A stretch of 64,000 bases of DNA from contig NZ_JAKILA010000019.1 in NCBI RefSeq assembly GCF_023283885.1, positions 41,707 to 105,706 on the forward strand. The letters run 5' to 3'. The translations under genes were made by a program, and so were the position numbers. The DNA is from Shewanella basaltis. GTDB lineage: Bacteria; Pseudomonadota; Gammaproteobacteria; Enterobacterales; Shewanellaceae. Below are positions 41,372-52,332 of this stretch, piece by piece. The stretch's first letter is position 1. The number at the start of each line of letters is the position of its first letter. The notes below the pieces were generated by a model. It saw only the letters and a program-made list of their open reading frames with translations, was not told the origin of the DNA and made no database searches.

Positions 41372-42161
41372 GGAAAACTCCCTATTCTTGGAATTAAATA
41401 AAACCAATTGTTATATTTTTAATTATTGGTAATCGGCCAGGCCAATTACCAAAAATATTATTAATGAATAAAAAAAGTTTCGTCAACAAAGGTGGCATGT
41501 AAACAAAATGATAACAGATTAAAGGTTGATAATTAATTTGACTAAATATTTTATCATTAAAATCAATGGTTTGATTGTTTTTTTGGTTTGTTTGTTGTTT
41601 TTGTGTTATTTATCGGGGGTTAAATTAATACAAAGCAGAAACTATAAATACACAATGTTAATAACTTAATTAAACACAGGTTTAACGCGTGCAACAATAA
41701 AGATGATAGTGATCAAGAAATGTATCTATTACTATTTTTGTAAATTTAATTAAATTATTGTTTATCTGAACTGAAAATTGCTGATTTGTTTTTTTTACTC
41801 ACTCATTATGCATTCAATCTTTGGCTTAAATATTTTGTACGCTTATTTTTATTTCAAATAAGGTTAATAAATAGCTAAAAACGCATTTATACGCTCATAG
41901 CTTGCTCAAAACAGTGCGATGACGCATTCATTGCCCCTCATTTCGTCAAACAGTTACCGCATCACTACAGCAAAATAATAGTGTTAGCTTGCGCCACAGT
42001 CGCCCCTTAACCCTGTGCGTTAAATGCACTGGTTATTTTCGCCAACTCGGTGGTTATTTTTACTACCTGTTGGTTTTTTAAACTGAGGTGTTTGAGTGTA
42101 TTTTATTAAGAGTTTAAAATAAAACCGTTATTTTACAATTGATTATCTGTTTTATTTAAAG
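41372..42161. other. Long AT-rich intergenic region
   Basis: About 790 bases without a supportable gene, with many A/T tracts and no tRNA-like or repeat structure. It must hold the promoter of the TonB receptor and upstream activator sites for the sigma-54 promoter at its right end. Confidence 0.6.
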
Positions 42162-42162
42162 T

Positions 42163-42178
42163 TGGCACGCAGCTTGTA
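42163..42178 (+). promoter_or_regulatory. Sigma-54 promoter of the PspC-like operon
   Basis: TGGCAC-N5-TTGTA: the -24 GG and -12 G have exact spacing to the sigma-54 consensus TGGCAC-N5-TTGCW; only the C of the -12 element is replaced. It lies about 70 bases before the first gene of a short operon ending in a PspC-domain gene. PspF-type activation is inferred. Confidence 0.75.
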
Positions 42179-42246
42179 ATACCTATGGTGTAATCAACTA
42201 GACAGGTGTTTAGTTGCCATTAACCAACACAAGAAAGGATGCCACC

Positions 42247-42564
42247 ATGTTTACTTTAACTTCAAATAAACTTGTAAATCGTACCGTTAAGTTTTCTATC
42301 GCTGCTCTTGTATTAGCAACCGCCAGCGTATCGGCTCAAGCGGATGAGATTTCAGTGACTAGTACGTTCCAAACGCTTGAAAAAAATATATCTCAAGCCA
42401 GTCAAGAAATGATCGCAACAGCTAAGCAAGAGTTTATGTTGTCATTACAAACTCAAATTGCACAGCAGGTGTATGACATTAATACCAGCGTTGCGCAAAC
42501 GTCGATAATTGAGCCAGAGTTGAATCGAAGCGCTATTGCTGCACAAACGGCAGAGAATAAGTAA
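42247..42564 (+). CDS. Small secreted protein of the sigma-54 operon
   Basis: A 105-residue protein with a signal peptide (MFTLTSNKLVNRTVKFSIAALVLATASVSAQA) and a mature part of Ser/Gln/Glu-rich helix (STFQTLEKNISQASQEMIATAKQEFMLSLQTQIAQQVYDINT). No family recognised. AGGATG precedes the ATG. The mature chain resembles a short periplasmic coiled coil. First gene behind the sigma-54 promoter. Confidence 0.7.
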   Translation: MFTLTSNKLVNRTVKFSIAALVLATASVSAQADEISVTSTFQTLEKNISQASQEMIATAKQEFMLSLQTQIAQQVYDINTSVAQTSIIEPELNRSAIAAQTAENK

Positions 42565-42695
42565 TGGATTGGCTGTGGAATATAGGCTTGGTGCTGCCAT
42601 TAATGTCGCTACTCTTGTTGCCTGTATTGAGTTTTGCATTGTGTGCCATGTTCGCCAGTTTGCTGTTATGGCCAAGCATTAATGACCAAGCCTAA
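42564..42695 (+). CDS. 43-aa membrane protein of the sigma-54 operon
   Basis: Starts in the TAATG overlap with the previous stop. The product MDWLWNIGLVLPLMSLLLLP... is essentially one long hydrophobic segment (residues ~6-36), so a small inner-membrane protein. Operon position supports it. It might be the counterpart of small Psp membrane proteins such as PspB or PspG, without visible sequence evidence. Confidence 0.6.
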   Translation: MDWLWNIGLVLPLMSLLLLPVLSFALCAMFASLLLWPSINDQA

Positions 42696-42773
42696 GCGCT
42701 AAATGATGATGAATACATTGATAGTTTATTTGGCGAATATCAACGTTAACCAGCAATATAAAGGGAGACAAAT

Positions 42774-42974
42774 ATGGATCGTTTAATCAGTCGATTACAA
42801 GATGAGGCGAGGATTGTGTGTGGCGTTTCGGCTAATTTAGCAAAACAGTATGGTTGGTCATTATTATGGACCCGTGTTGTCACTATGGGTTTGGTGGTGA
42901 CAAATCCAGCTATCAGTTTGGCAGCATATTTTATAGTAGCAGTTGTCATGGGCCAAAAAACCTCACGCTTTTAA
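42774..42974 (+). CDS. PspC-domain membrane protein
   Basis: A 66-residue protein with RLQDEARIVCGVSANLAKQYGWSLLWTRVVTMGLVVTNPAISLAAYFIVAVVMG, a full PspC domain: the amphipathic [GVCxGLAxxxG] entry and one transmembrane helix. Full-length enteric PspC is ~119 residues, so this is a short stand-alone form. PspC senses membrane stress together with PspB and PspA. GGGAGA precedes the ATG. With the sigma-54 promoter it suggests an envelope-stress operon. Confidence 0.85.
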   Translation: MDRLISRLQDEARIVCGVSANLAKQYGWSLLWTRVVTMGLVVTNPAISLAAYFIVAVVMGQKTSRF

Positions 42975-43030
42975 CGCTCACTCCAGCATTGTATCTGGCG
43001 GTGAGCGAGTGCAACATTATTTAGTGATGA

Positions 43031-43768
43031 TTATTTGTTTAAAAAGGCTTTAAAACGTTGTTTAGCTTCATCACTTTGTAAACGCTTAGCAAACTCTACG
43101 ATTTCTAATTTCATTTGGGCTTTTACTTGAGCCTGATTGTAACGTAACAGTTGTTTTGATGCTTGCATCGATAACGGTGGCTGGGCCGCCAATTTTTTTG
43201 CCTGTAAAAGACTAAAGTTCATTAGCTCATCTGCGGCAAGCACACGGTTAATTAAATTCAATTGCAAAGCTGTGTGAGCATCAAAAGCATCACCTAATAA
43301 AATCAGCTCAGCGGCTTTATGTTGGCCAACAATAGCGGGTAATAATATGCTCGATGCAGCCTCTGGCACTAGAGCTAAATTAACAAAAGGCATTTGGAAC
43401 TTAGCGTGATCGTCTGCATACACTAAGTCGCAGTGCAGCAGTAATGTTGTGCCGATACCGACAGCGGCACCTGTTACAGCCGCAACCACAGGTTTTTTCA
43501 GATCAAGTAAGCAAAACAAGAATTTAACCGTAGGGTGATTGTCATCTAATGTACCACTTTGCAGAAAATCTACGATATCATTGCCAGAAGTAAAGCAATC
43601 GTCGGTGCCATGAAACAGAAAGGCGCGAATGTCGTTGTCGGCTTCGCCTTGGATCAGGTATTCTGTTAATTGTTGATACATTTCTAGATTGAAGGCATTA
43701 CGCTTTTCTGGACGATTAAACCCGATGATGCGTACACCTTGATCATCTCTTACCTGAATATAACTCAT
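43031..43768 (-). CDS. Enoyl-CoA hydratase/isomerase family protein
   Basis: A 245-residue crotonase-fold protein: IGFNRPEKRNAFNLEMYQQLTEYL, CFTSGNDIVDFLQ (oxyanion hole), AAVTGAAVGIGTTLLLHCDLVYADDHAKFQMPFVNLALVPEAASSILLPAIVG. The AVG-IG and the single Glu in LVPEAAS fit the enoyl-CoA isomerase/PaaG-like group more than the two-Glu hydratases. Acts on acyl-CoA in the cytoplasm; substrate unknown. Divergent from the PCuAC gene. Start 43768 chosen because the conserved fold begins there. Confidence 0.88.
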   Translation of the reverse strand: MSYIQVRDDQGVRIIGFNRPEKRNAFNLEMYQQLTEYLIQGEADNDIRAFLFHGTDDCFTSGNDIVDFLQSGTLDDNHPTVKFLFCLLDLKKPVVAAVTGAAVGIGTTLLLHCDLVYADDHAKFQMPFVNLALVPEAASSILLPAIVGQHKAAELILLGDAFDAHTALQLNLINRVLAADELMNFSLLQAKKLAAQPPLSMQASKQLLRYNQAQVKAQMKLEIVEFAKRLQSDEAKQRFKAFLNK

Positions 43769-43804
43769 TCGTGATTTCCTGTAGTGAATGCGAGTGTGTT
43801 TTAC

Positions 43805-44293
43805 ATGGAGTTTAAGACATTGAAAGTAATATTCAAACACCTGTTTAACTTTTTAGTGTTATCATCATGGTCATTCGCGGCATCGGCTAATATTGTATTG
43901 ACCGATGGTTATGTCAGAGCCATGCCTGCGAGTGTACCCAATACTGCAGCTTATCTCACTCTAGAAAACCATACTGCTAATGCCGTAATGTTAGTAGGCG
44001 TTAATTCTAGCGTAGCGAAAGAAGCGCAGTTACATACAATTATTGAAGAAAATGGCATGGTAAAAATGCGCCAGGTTAAAGGGTTTTCGATACCGTCTCA
44101 TGGTTCGTTGGTACTTCAACCTACAGGTGATCATATAATGTTATTGTCATTAGCGGCCCCGCTGGCGGTTGATGATAAAGTGCCTCTAGAATTAATTTTT
44201 GAGGATGGTCAGAAACTTACCATTGAGCTACCTGTCTTAAAGCAGGCTGCAGCTCAACACGGTGAACAAGCAGACCATCATCACCATCATTAA
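43805..44293 (+). CDS. Copper chaperone PCuAC family protein
   Basis: A 162-residue periplasmic protein: signal peptide to ~ASAN, then the PCuAC domain with the Cu-binding pattern H...M...M...H-x-M (LHTIIEENGMVKMRQV, and GDHIMLLSL). A His-rich C-terminal tail (HHHHH) may bind extra metal. PCuAC proteins deliver Cu(I) to the CuA/CuB centres of cytochrome oxidase. An alternative GTG at 43784 is possible. It begins a three-gene run with DUF2333 and TIGR04219 genes. Confidence 0.88.
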   Translation: MEFKTLKVIFKHLFNFLVLSSWSFAASANIVLTDGYVRAMPASVPNTAAYLTLENHTANAVMLVGVNSSVAKEAQLHTIIEENGMVKMRQVKGFSIPSHGSLVLQPTGDHIMLLSLAAPLAVDDKVPLELIFEDGQKLTIELPVLKQAAAQHGEQADHHHHH

Positions 44294-44305
44294 GGAGTGA
44301 TATTG

Positions 44306-45277
44306 ATGCAAGTATCAAGGAATAAAATATTAGGCGTGGTAGGGGCACTTTCTTTAGTGCTGTATTTTGTCAGTGTTTGGTGGAGTATGGAGCCCGACAC
44401 GATTGAACCTATTTCTGCGCAGTCTGATAACTCAAAAAAAATTGTGGGTTACAGCACCACCAGTTCATTGATTTTAACCATGGAAGCACTGCTTGATAAA
44501 CCTGGTGGGTGGCTGTCTAATGATATTATGCCTCCGTCACTGATGATGGATAATATGCCCGCATTTGAGTTTGGTGCGTTGGAGCAAGTACGTGATTTAG
44601 CACTCATTATGCGTAAAGAATTTAGTCGTTCTCAGTCACAATCTACCGCAGATAATGACTTGCTCGCAGCTCACTCTAAACTGAACATTGAAAACACCAG
44701 CTGGCTTGTCCCTAGTGCAGAGGGGGAATATCGTGAAGCAATCAAATTACTGAAACTTTACCGCGCTAAAATCAGTGACGCTAATAATAACAATGCTCAG
44801 TTTTATGCTCGTGCCGACAATTTAAATGAATGGCTTAAAGAAGTACAAAAGCGTTTAGGGAGCATGTCGCAGCGTTTATCGGCTAGCGTCGGTCAGGAAC
44901 GATTAAATACTGATTTAGCCGGTGACAGCTCTGCTCGTCAATCAACACCAGGTCTATCAAGCAGCGAAATTAAAACCAGCTGGTGGAAAATTGACGATGT
45001 ATTTTATGAAAGCCGAGGTTCTGCATGGGCTCTATTAAACTTTATGCGCGCAATCGAGGTGGATTTTGCTGACGTGCTTGAAAAGAAAAATGCTGAAGTC
45101 AGCTTGCGCCAGATAATTCGTGAACTTGAAGCGACTCAGCAAACGGTATGGAGCCCAATCGTACTAAACGGTAACGGTTTTGGTTTAGTGGCTAACCACT
45201 CGTTAGTTATGGCGAACTATATTTCGCGTGCTAATGCTGCGGTTATTGATTTAACAAACTTACTTTCTCAAGGATAA
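44306..45277 (+). CDS. DUF2333 family protein
   Basis: A 323-residue protein with one N-terminal transmembrane helix (~8-27, ILGVVGALSLVLYFVSVWWSM) and a long helical periplasmic part with KTSWWKIDDVFYESRGSAWALLNFMRAIEVDFADVL, the core of DUF2333. The role of the family is not known. AAGGAG is 8 bases before ATG 44306. The next gene overlaps its stop (TAATGATG). Confidence 0.88.
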   Translation: MQVSRNKILGVVGALSLVLYFVSVWWSMEPDTIEPISAQSDNSKKIVGYSTTSSLILTMEALLDKPGGWLSNDIMPPSLMMDNMPAFEFGALEQVRDLALIMRKEFSRSQSQSTADNDLLAAHSKLNIENTSWLVPSAEGEYREAIKLLKLYRAKISDANNNNAQFYARADNLNEWLKEVQKRLGSMSQRLSASVGQERLNTDLAGDSSARQSTPGLSSSEIKTSWWKIDDVFYESRGSAWALLNFMRAIEVDFADVLEKKNAEVSLRQIIRELEATQQTVWSPIVLNGNGFGLVANHSLVMANYISRANAAVIDLTNLLSQG

Positions 45278-46014
45278 TGATGAATAAAACACTTATTGCC
45301 ACCGCTGTAGTGGGTTTATTAAGTTTGTCATCTGCAAATGCGGCAACGGTTGTGGGTTTTAAGATCGGTGCTGATTATTGGCTAGCAGATACCACCAATT
45401 CATTTAATGACGACGATAATGTCGGCCATAGTTTTTCTGATGACTCGTCTCAAGGGAGTGTATGGATTGCTGTTGAGCATCCTTTACCGTTTGTGCCCAA
45501 CTTAAAAATACGTGAAAACCGTTTAGAATCTAGTGCGGATTTAGATAATGTTGATTTTACGTTTAATGGCAATGCGTTTGAAGGTGAAGTGTCGGTTATT
45601 AATGAGCTCAATAATACCGATTTTGTGCTTTATTACGAGATTCTAGACAACGATTTAGTGTCTGTGGATTTAGGTGCAGCATACAAAAAGATGAACGGTT
45701 CGTTACGTGTATTTGATGCTGGCCACCCAGAACAAATTGACATTGATAGTGGTGTGTTTATGGGGTATGCCAATGCCCAAGTTGGCGTTGCTGGCCTTGG
45801 TTTATTTGGCTTTGCCGATGTATTGTTTGGTGTTGATGAGTCAAATGTATATGACTATGGTGTTGGGTTAGGTTGGCAATTTGACAATTTAGCCGTCAAT
45901 ACGTTAGTACGAGTGGGTTACCGTGATTTTAACTTTGATGTTAGCGACTTTTCTGATGTGTCACAAAATACTCAATTTAAAGGTGCGTTTGCTGGAATTG
46001 AGCTGCGTTTTTAA
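45277..46014 (+). CDS. TIGR04219-type outer-membrane beta-barrel protein
   Basis: A 245-residue protein: signal peptide (MMNKTLIATAVVGLLSLSSANA), then alternating hydrophobic strands with VGFKIGADYWLADTT... and a C-terminal GAFAGIELRF, ending in Phe as expected for BAM-assembled barrels. It matches the small TIGR04219 family of Alteromonadales and Vibrionales. Function unknown, possibly a small porin or structural barrel. Confidence 0.85.
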   Translation: MMNKTLIATAVVGLLSLSSANAATVVGFKIGADYWLADTTNSFNDDDNVGHSFSDDSSQGSVWIAVEHPLPFVPNLKIRENRLESSADLDNVDFTFNGNAFEGEVSVINELNNTDFVLYYEILDNDLVSVDLGAAYKKMNGSLRVFDAGHPEQIDIDSGVFMGYANAQVGVAGLGLFGFADVLFGVDESNVYDYGVGLGWQFDNLAVNTLVRVGYRDFNFDVSDFSDVSQNTQFKGAFAGIELRF

Positions 46015-46033
46015 GTTGAAAGTATAGCCCCAT

Positions 46034-46061
46034 AAAAAAACCGCCAGTTGGCGGTTTTTTA
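46034..46061. terminator. Bidirectional terminator between the barrel gene and tolC
   Basis: AAAAAAACCGCC and GGCGGTTTTTT pair around AGTT, an A/T-flanked GC stem serving both convergent genes. Confidence 0.85.
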
Positions 46062-46079
46062 TTGGTTAACATACGCTGA

Positions 46080-47375
46080 TTACTGTGCAATCAAACCGTT
46101 GTTAATGGCAATAATGTCGTCTTCATTTAACGTACCAGCAGCCTGTTTTAAGGCAAGGATTGAGTTAATATAGCCATAACGGGCTTCTGACAATTGACGT
46201 TTAGAATCGTACAGATCACGAGTACGGTTTAGTACATCAACAATAGTACGAGTACCCACTTCAAATCCGGCTTGAGTGGCTTTTAACGCGCTTTCAGATG
46301 AAATCACTGATTGCTCGTATGCCTTAATAGAGCTAATTGATGCAGTCACGTTATTGAAGTTATTACGAACATTTTTAGTCACACTACGGTGCGTTTGTTC
46401 TAATAGCTCACTCGCTTCTACATAAGCAAATTGGGCTTGTTTAACTTGTGAAGACACAGCAAAGCCTTCAAAGATTGGCACGCTTAACGTGACACCAATA
46501 TTGGTGTTGTCGTAATCTGGACCAGGAGTTTGGTCTACCCCTTTGTTATAACCAGCAGACAAGCTTAAAGACGGCATGTGACCCGCTTTGTATAAACTAA
46601 TGGTCTCATTTGCGATATCTTTTGCGATGCGCTGAGTCATTAAATCAATGCTGTTAGTCTCGGCCATTTTTAACCATTCTGCTGACGATGCAGGCGCTGG
46701 TGTGCCAGCAGAGAAGCGGGTTGTGTCTAGTACGTTAATTGATTTGTGGTCTATGCCGGTAATTTCACGTAGCGCTTCGTAGCTGTTATCTAAGGTGTTT
46801 AACGCTAAAATTTCGAGTGCTGATGCAAGATCATATTGTGCTTGCGCTTCGTGCACGTCAGTAATTGCCGTTAAGCCTACAGCAAAGCGTTGCTTGGTTT
46901 GTTCAAGCTGGCGTTCAATTGCGGCTTTTTCTGCACCTTGGAACTCATAATTGTCTTTGGCGGTTAATACATCAAAGTATGCGCTAGTGACACGAGTAAT
47001 TAATGACTGTAGTGTCGAAGCATAAGCCGAATCAGCTTGTGAAGCGGCCATTTCTGCCAAATTTAATCCAACCCATGCACTATGATCGTATATGACTTGG
47101 CTAAGGCTAACACCACCGGTTAACCCATCGGTGTCGACGGTTGGATCGTTCCATGCTTTTGCATAACCAACATTGGCGCTAATGGTAGGTAGTAGTGGTG
47201 CTCGGTTCTCTTCGATGCTTTCATATAATGCATCGCGCTGTGCTTTTGCTTGCAATACGATAGGGTCGCTAGTCAGTGCTTGCTGATAAATTTGTAATAA
47301 GTCGTCAGCCTGCGCTACCGGTGCGGCAATAGCGAATGCTAATGCTGCGTATAATGATCCAATTTTGAATTTCAT
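46080..47375 (-). CDS. tolC: Outer-membrane efflux channel TolC
   Basis: A 431-residue TolC-family protein: signal peptide ending PVAQA, then two outer-membrane-efflux repeats (~25-215 and ~235-420) with DLLQIYQQALTSDPIVLQAKAQRDALYESIEENRAPLLPTISANVGYAKAW and FEVGTRTIVDVLNRTRDLYDSKRQLSEARYGYINSILALKQAAGTL, the diagnostic ending. Trimeric channel for RND and type I export. Divergent from nudF, as in enteric and Shewanella genomes. Confidence 0.95.
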   Translation of the reverse strand: MKFKIGSLYAALAFAIAAPVAQADDLLQIYQQALTSDPIVLQAKAQRDALYESIEENRAPLLPTISANVGYAKAWNDPTVDTDGLTGGVSLSQVIYDHSAWVGLNLAEMAASQADSAYASTLQSLITRVTSAYFDVLTAKDNYEFQGAEKAAIERQLEQTKQRFAVGLTAITDVHEAQAQYDLASALEILALNTLDNSYEALREITGIDHKSINVLDTTRFSAGTPAPASSAEWLKMAETNSIDLMTQRIAKDIANETISLYKAGHMPSLSLSAGYNKGVDQTPGPDYDNTNIGVTLSVPIFEGFAVSSQVKQAQFAYVEASELLEQTHRSVTKNVRNNFNNVTASISSIKAYEQSVISSESALKATQAGFEVGTRTIVDVLNRTRDLYDSKRQLSEARYGYINSILALKQAAGTLNEDDIIAINNGLIAQ

Positions 47376-47743
47376 TTGCTGCCCTTTTTAGACATTGCCT
47401 CATAGATAAGAGGTGTTAAAAACTGTTAATTCGGTTGTGCCGTAAGGTTAAGGTTAGGGTAGATAGCAAAGCAATCTTAACGTGGCAATCAGTATGTGCA
47501 TTGTGTTTAATGCGGTAAAAATACTCCACAATACTTTATAATGCATTGTGCACTATTTTTTATCTACTGTGCATCTTAATAGTATTGATTTTTTGATTTT
47601 CAAGTCAAATTTGAAGTGTAACAGATTTTATTTTTTTTAATCCGTTTGTATGTGTAATAAAAATCAATTTATCAAGGTCATTATGCAACGGTAATTTGGT
47701 TAAAAACCGCATATAAGCGTTTGTTTAATCGACAAGGAAATGT
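47376..47743. other. tolC-nudF divergent intergenic region
   Basis: About 370 AT-rich bases that must contain promoters for both divergent genes. No promoter box stands out clearly, and no gene, repeat or stable hairpin is supported. Confidence 0.5.
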
Positions 47744-48370
47744 ATGCCTGAACATTTGAATACACCGAGCTTTAACGCTGATTCTGATTTTGAACTGATT
47801 GCAAAAAAAGTACTCTACAAGGGTTTTTTTCAACTAGATGAATACACCTTTAAGCACAAACTCTTTAACGGGGGCTGGAGTGGTGAGGTCACACGCGAGG
47901 TATTTGAGCGTGGTAGTGCTGTTGTCGTACTTCCGTATGACCCTGTGCGTGATGAAGTCGTGCTAATTGAACAAATTCGCGTACCTGCATTAGCAACTAC
48001 TAAATCAATCTGGCTTCTTGAGTTAGTGGCAGGTATGATTGAACCCGGTGAATCTCCTGAGCAAGTCGCCACGCGTGAGTTGGCTGAAGAAGCCGGCTTA
48101 AGCATACAAAGTTTAACGCCCATTAATAGCTACCTGGTGAGTCCTGGTGGCACAACTGAACGATTTTATTTGTTCTGGGGGCATGTTGATGCCACGAAAG
48201 CGTCAGGAGTACATGGGCTTGATCATGAAAATGAAGATATCCGTGTTCATGTTGTCAGCCGTCAACAAGCTTATGAATGGGTGAACGATGGCCGAATTGA
48301 TAACGCCTCTACTGTTTTGGGGATTCAGTGGTTAATGCTGAACTACCAAAAGATTCGCGACACACTTTAA
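47744..48370 (+). CDS. nudF: ADP-ribose pyrophosphatase
   Basis: A 208-residue Nudix hydrolase that splits ADP-ribose to AMP and ribose-5-phosphate. The Nudix box GMIEPGESPEQVATRELAEEAGL fits GX5EX7REUXEEXGU exactly, and the C-terminal loop contains the distal Glu of HENEDIRVHVV. First gene of nudF-DUF1249-cpdA-yqiA, the same order as in E. coli. CAAGGAAA precedes the ATG. Confidence 0.95.
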   Translation: MPEHLNTPSFNADSDFELIAKKVLYKGFFQLDEYTFKHKLFNGGWSGEVTREVFERGSAVVVLPYDPVRDEVVLIEQIRVPALATTKSIWLLELVAGMIEPGESPEQVATRELAEEAGLSIQSLTPINSYLVSPGGTTERFYLFWGHVDATKASGVHGLDHENEDIRVHVVSRQQAYEWVNDGRIDNASTVLGIQWLMLNYQKIRDTL

Positions 48371-48409
48371 TCGTGTTAAAGACAAAGATTAACAGATAGG
48401 AATGATTGA

Positions 48410-48841
48410 TTGACTGTGTCAAACCACAATAAAAAGCAAAAGTATCAACCGAATGTCAGTGCATTTTTGGCTGTTTGCGGTCGTAATTACGCGCTTATTT
48501 TAAAATGGTTACCAGAAGACGTTATCGTTAACAAGCCTTGGCAGGTAGAGGGTGAGTTTGGTTCGTTGTGGGTCAATATTATTGAGAATACAAAATACAC
48601 TCAGTTAATCGAGATTTCTCGCCCTATACCAAATGGACACTTTTTTAAATCCCCAAAAGCCACTGTTCGTATTTATCATGATGCTCAATTAGCAGAAGTG
48701 TTAAGTAGCCAACAGATTTATCGCTTAAAGCCAGTGTATGATTATCCTAATATACGCATGCACCATAGCGACGAGAAATTTCAAGTGAATGCATTTCTTG
48801 AAGAACTGTTGAAGATTGGTGCAAGGAGAGTGGCTTGTTAA
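48410..48841 (+). CDS. yqiB: DUF1249 family protein (YqiB-like)
   Basis: A 143-residue protein of the DUF1249 family: YQPNVSAFLAVCGRNYALILKWLP, and ATVRIYHDAQLAEVLSSQQIYRLKPVYDYPNIRMHHSDEKFQVNAFLEELLKIG. The family has no established function. The best start is TTG at 48410, with TAGGA 8 bases upstream; GTG at 48416 is the alternative. Between nudF and cpdA exactly as yqiB in E. coli. Confidence 0.9.
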   Translation: MTVSNHNKKQKYQPNVSAFLAVCGRNYALILKWLPEDVIVNKPWQVEGEFGSLWVNIIENTKYTQLIEISRPIPNGHFFKSPKATVRIYHDAQLAEVLSSQQIYRLKPVYDYPNIRMHHSDEKFQVNAFLEELLKIGARRVAC

Positions 48842-48881
48842 TCTTAGAATATTTACCATTTTACTGAGTTAGGAATGTTTA

Positions 48882-49721
48882 GTGCTTAAAGACGCAGTAC
48901 ATTATTCTGTTGCTGAAGGTGAACCTGTGCGATTAGTTCAATTAACTGATCCGCATCTTTTTGCCGATCCTGAAGGGCAGCTTTTAGGTGTTAACACTAC
49001 GCAATCTCTTCAAGCTGTGCTTAATACATTTATGGCAAGTCAATATCCGGCAAATTTACTCCTCGCAACCGGTGATATCAGCCAAGATTATTCGCCAGAG
49101 TCTTATCAGCATTTTGTCAATAAAGTGCAAGCACTCAATTTACCTTGTCACTACTTACCAGGCAATCACGATGATCCGCGCTTAATGGCGGTGCGTATGC
49201 AAGGTGAGCATGTTTTTGGCCAACAGCTTATTGTCATCGGAAAATGGATCATTTTGATGCTCGACTCTACCGTACTTGGTAAGCCCGGTGGCTATATGGG
49301 GGAGAAACAATTTGCGCTGATTGATGCAGCTATTAAAGCTTATCCTGACAAACATGCATTGCTTGTGATGCATCACAACCCAATATTGATGGATTGCGCA
49401 TGGCTTGATCAGCATTGCATGATGAATGGTTCAGACTTTTTAGCGCGCACAAGTCGTTACCCGCAAGTTAAAGGTGTGTTGTGGGGACATGTTCATCAGC
49501 AAGTTGATAAATTACACATTGGCCCCCACGGTGAGATACCATTAATGGCGACGCCATCAACGTGTATTCAATTTAAACCGCTTTCATCTTATTTTGCTTT
49601 AGACCAACTGCAACCCGGTTATCGTTTGCTGGAGCTGGCAGGCGATGGTAGCATTCGCACTAACGTATACCGCGTGCCCGGAAATCGCTTTTCACCTGAT
49701 AATGAGGCAAGTGGGTACTAA
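48882..49721 (+). CDS. cpdA: 3',5'-cyclic AMP phosphodiesterase
   Basis: A 279-residue calcineurin-type metallophosphoesterase with the five metal motifs: DPH (LTDPHLFAD), GDIS, GNHDD, MHHNP and GHVHQ. It hydrolyses cAMP to AMP and thereby tunes CRP signalling. GTG start at 48882 preceded by AGGA. Size and motifs match CpdA; its place between yqiB and yqiA supports it. Confidence 0.95.
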   Translation: MLKDAVHYSVAEGEPVRLVQLTDPHLFADPEGQLLGVNTTQSLQAVLNTFMASQYPANLLLATGDISQDYSPESYQHFVNKVQALNLPCHYLPGNHDDPRLMAVRMQGEHVFGQQLIVIGKWIILMLDSTVLGKPGGYMGEKQFALIDAAIKAYPDKHALLVMHHNPILMDCAWLDQHCMMNGSDFLARTSRYPQVKGVLWGHVHQQVDKLHIGPHGEIPLMATPSTCIQFKPLSSYFALDQLQPGYRLLELAGDGSIRTNVYRVPGNRFSPDNEASGY

Positions 49722-49750
49722 TGATGTAATCTGCCGACTCGCGAGGAAAT

Positions 49751-50323
49751 ATGCTACTCTATATACATGGATTTAATAGTTCACCGCAGTCGGATAAAGC
49801 TGTTCAAACCGCCAGATACATTAACCAGCATTACCCCCATTTGACCTTTTATCAACCTCAATTACCGTCTTCGCCACATGCTGCAATGACACTGTTGTGT
49901 GAGTTTACCGAGCAAGCTAAACAGCAGGGGCAAACACTGCGTTTTATAGGATCATCATTAGGCGGTTATTTTGCCAGTTACTTAGCAGAAACCTATGGTG
50001 GTAAAGCGGTTTTAGTTAATCCTGCGGTAAAACCTTTCGAATTATTTGAACAGTTTATCGGGCCTCAATATAATCCCTATACCGATGAACATTATCAGGT
50101 GTTACCCCAACATCGAGATGAGGTTGCTCAGTTTGATACTCAGGTGATTCGACATCCAGATCGTTTTCTTGTGTTGTTGCAAACTGGCGACGAAGTGTTA
50201 GATTATCGACAAGCATTACATAAGTACCACAGCTGCGAATTACATTTAGAGCCCGGTGGCGACCACAGTTTTGTCGGCTATGAACAACAATTAGACAGAA
50301 TTTGTAATTTTATTCAGCTGTAA
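49751..50323 (+). CDS. yqiA: YqiA-like esterase
   Basis: A 190-residue alpha/beta hydrolase: LLYIHGFNSSPQSDKA, nucleophile elbow GSSLGGYFA (Ser in GSSLGG), LVNPAVKPFELF and a C-terminal GGDHSF with the catalytic His. YqiA of E. coli has esterase activity on acyl-CoA/p-nitrophenyl esters. GAGGAAAT precedes the ATG. The last gene of this run before parE. Confidence 0.93.
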   Translation: MLLYIHGFNSSPQSDKAVQTARYINQHYPHLTFYQPQLPSSPHAAMTLLCEFTEQAKQQGQTLRFIGSSLGGYFASYLAETYGGKAVLVNPAVKPFELFEQFIGPQYNPYTDEHYQVLPQHRDEVAQFDTQVIRHPDRFLVLLQTGDEVLDYRQALHKYHSCELHLEPGGDHSFVGYEQQLDRICNFIQL

Positions 50324-50360
50324 CGTTTATACGTTATAAATAACGATCAATTTGAGCTAA

Positions 50361-52280
<1,920 letters not shown>

Positions 52281-52332
52281 CTCGCAGTTAAATGCCAATA
52301 ACGATATTAAGATAAGGCAAAAGAGAATTAAC

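Noticed and set aside
42702..42788. A short frame starting ATGATGATG before the PspC-like gene
   Set aside because: No ribosome-binding site, no signal or hydrophobic pattern, and overlap with the better-supported pspC-like start.
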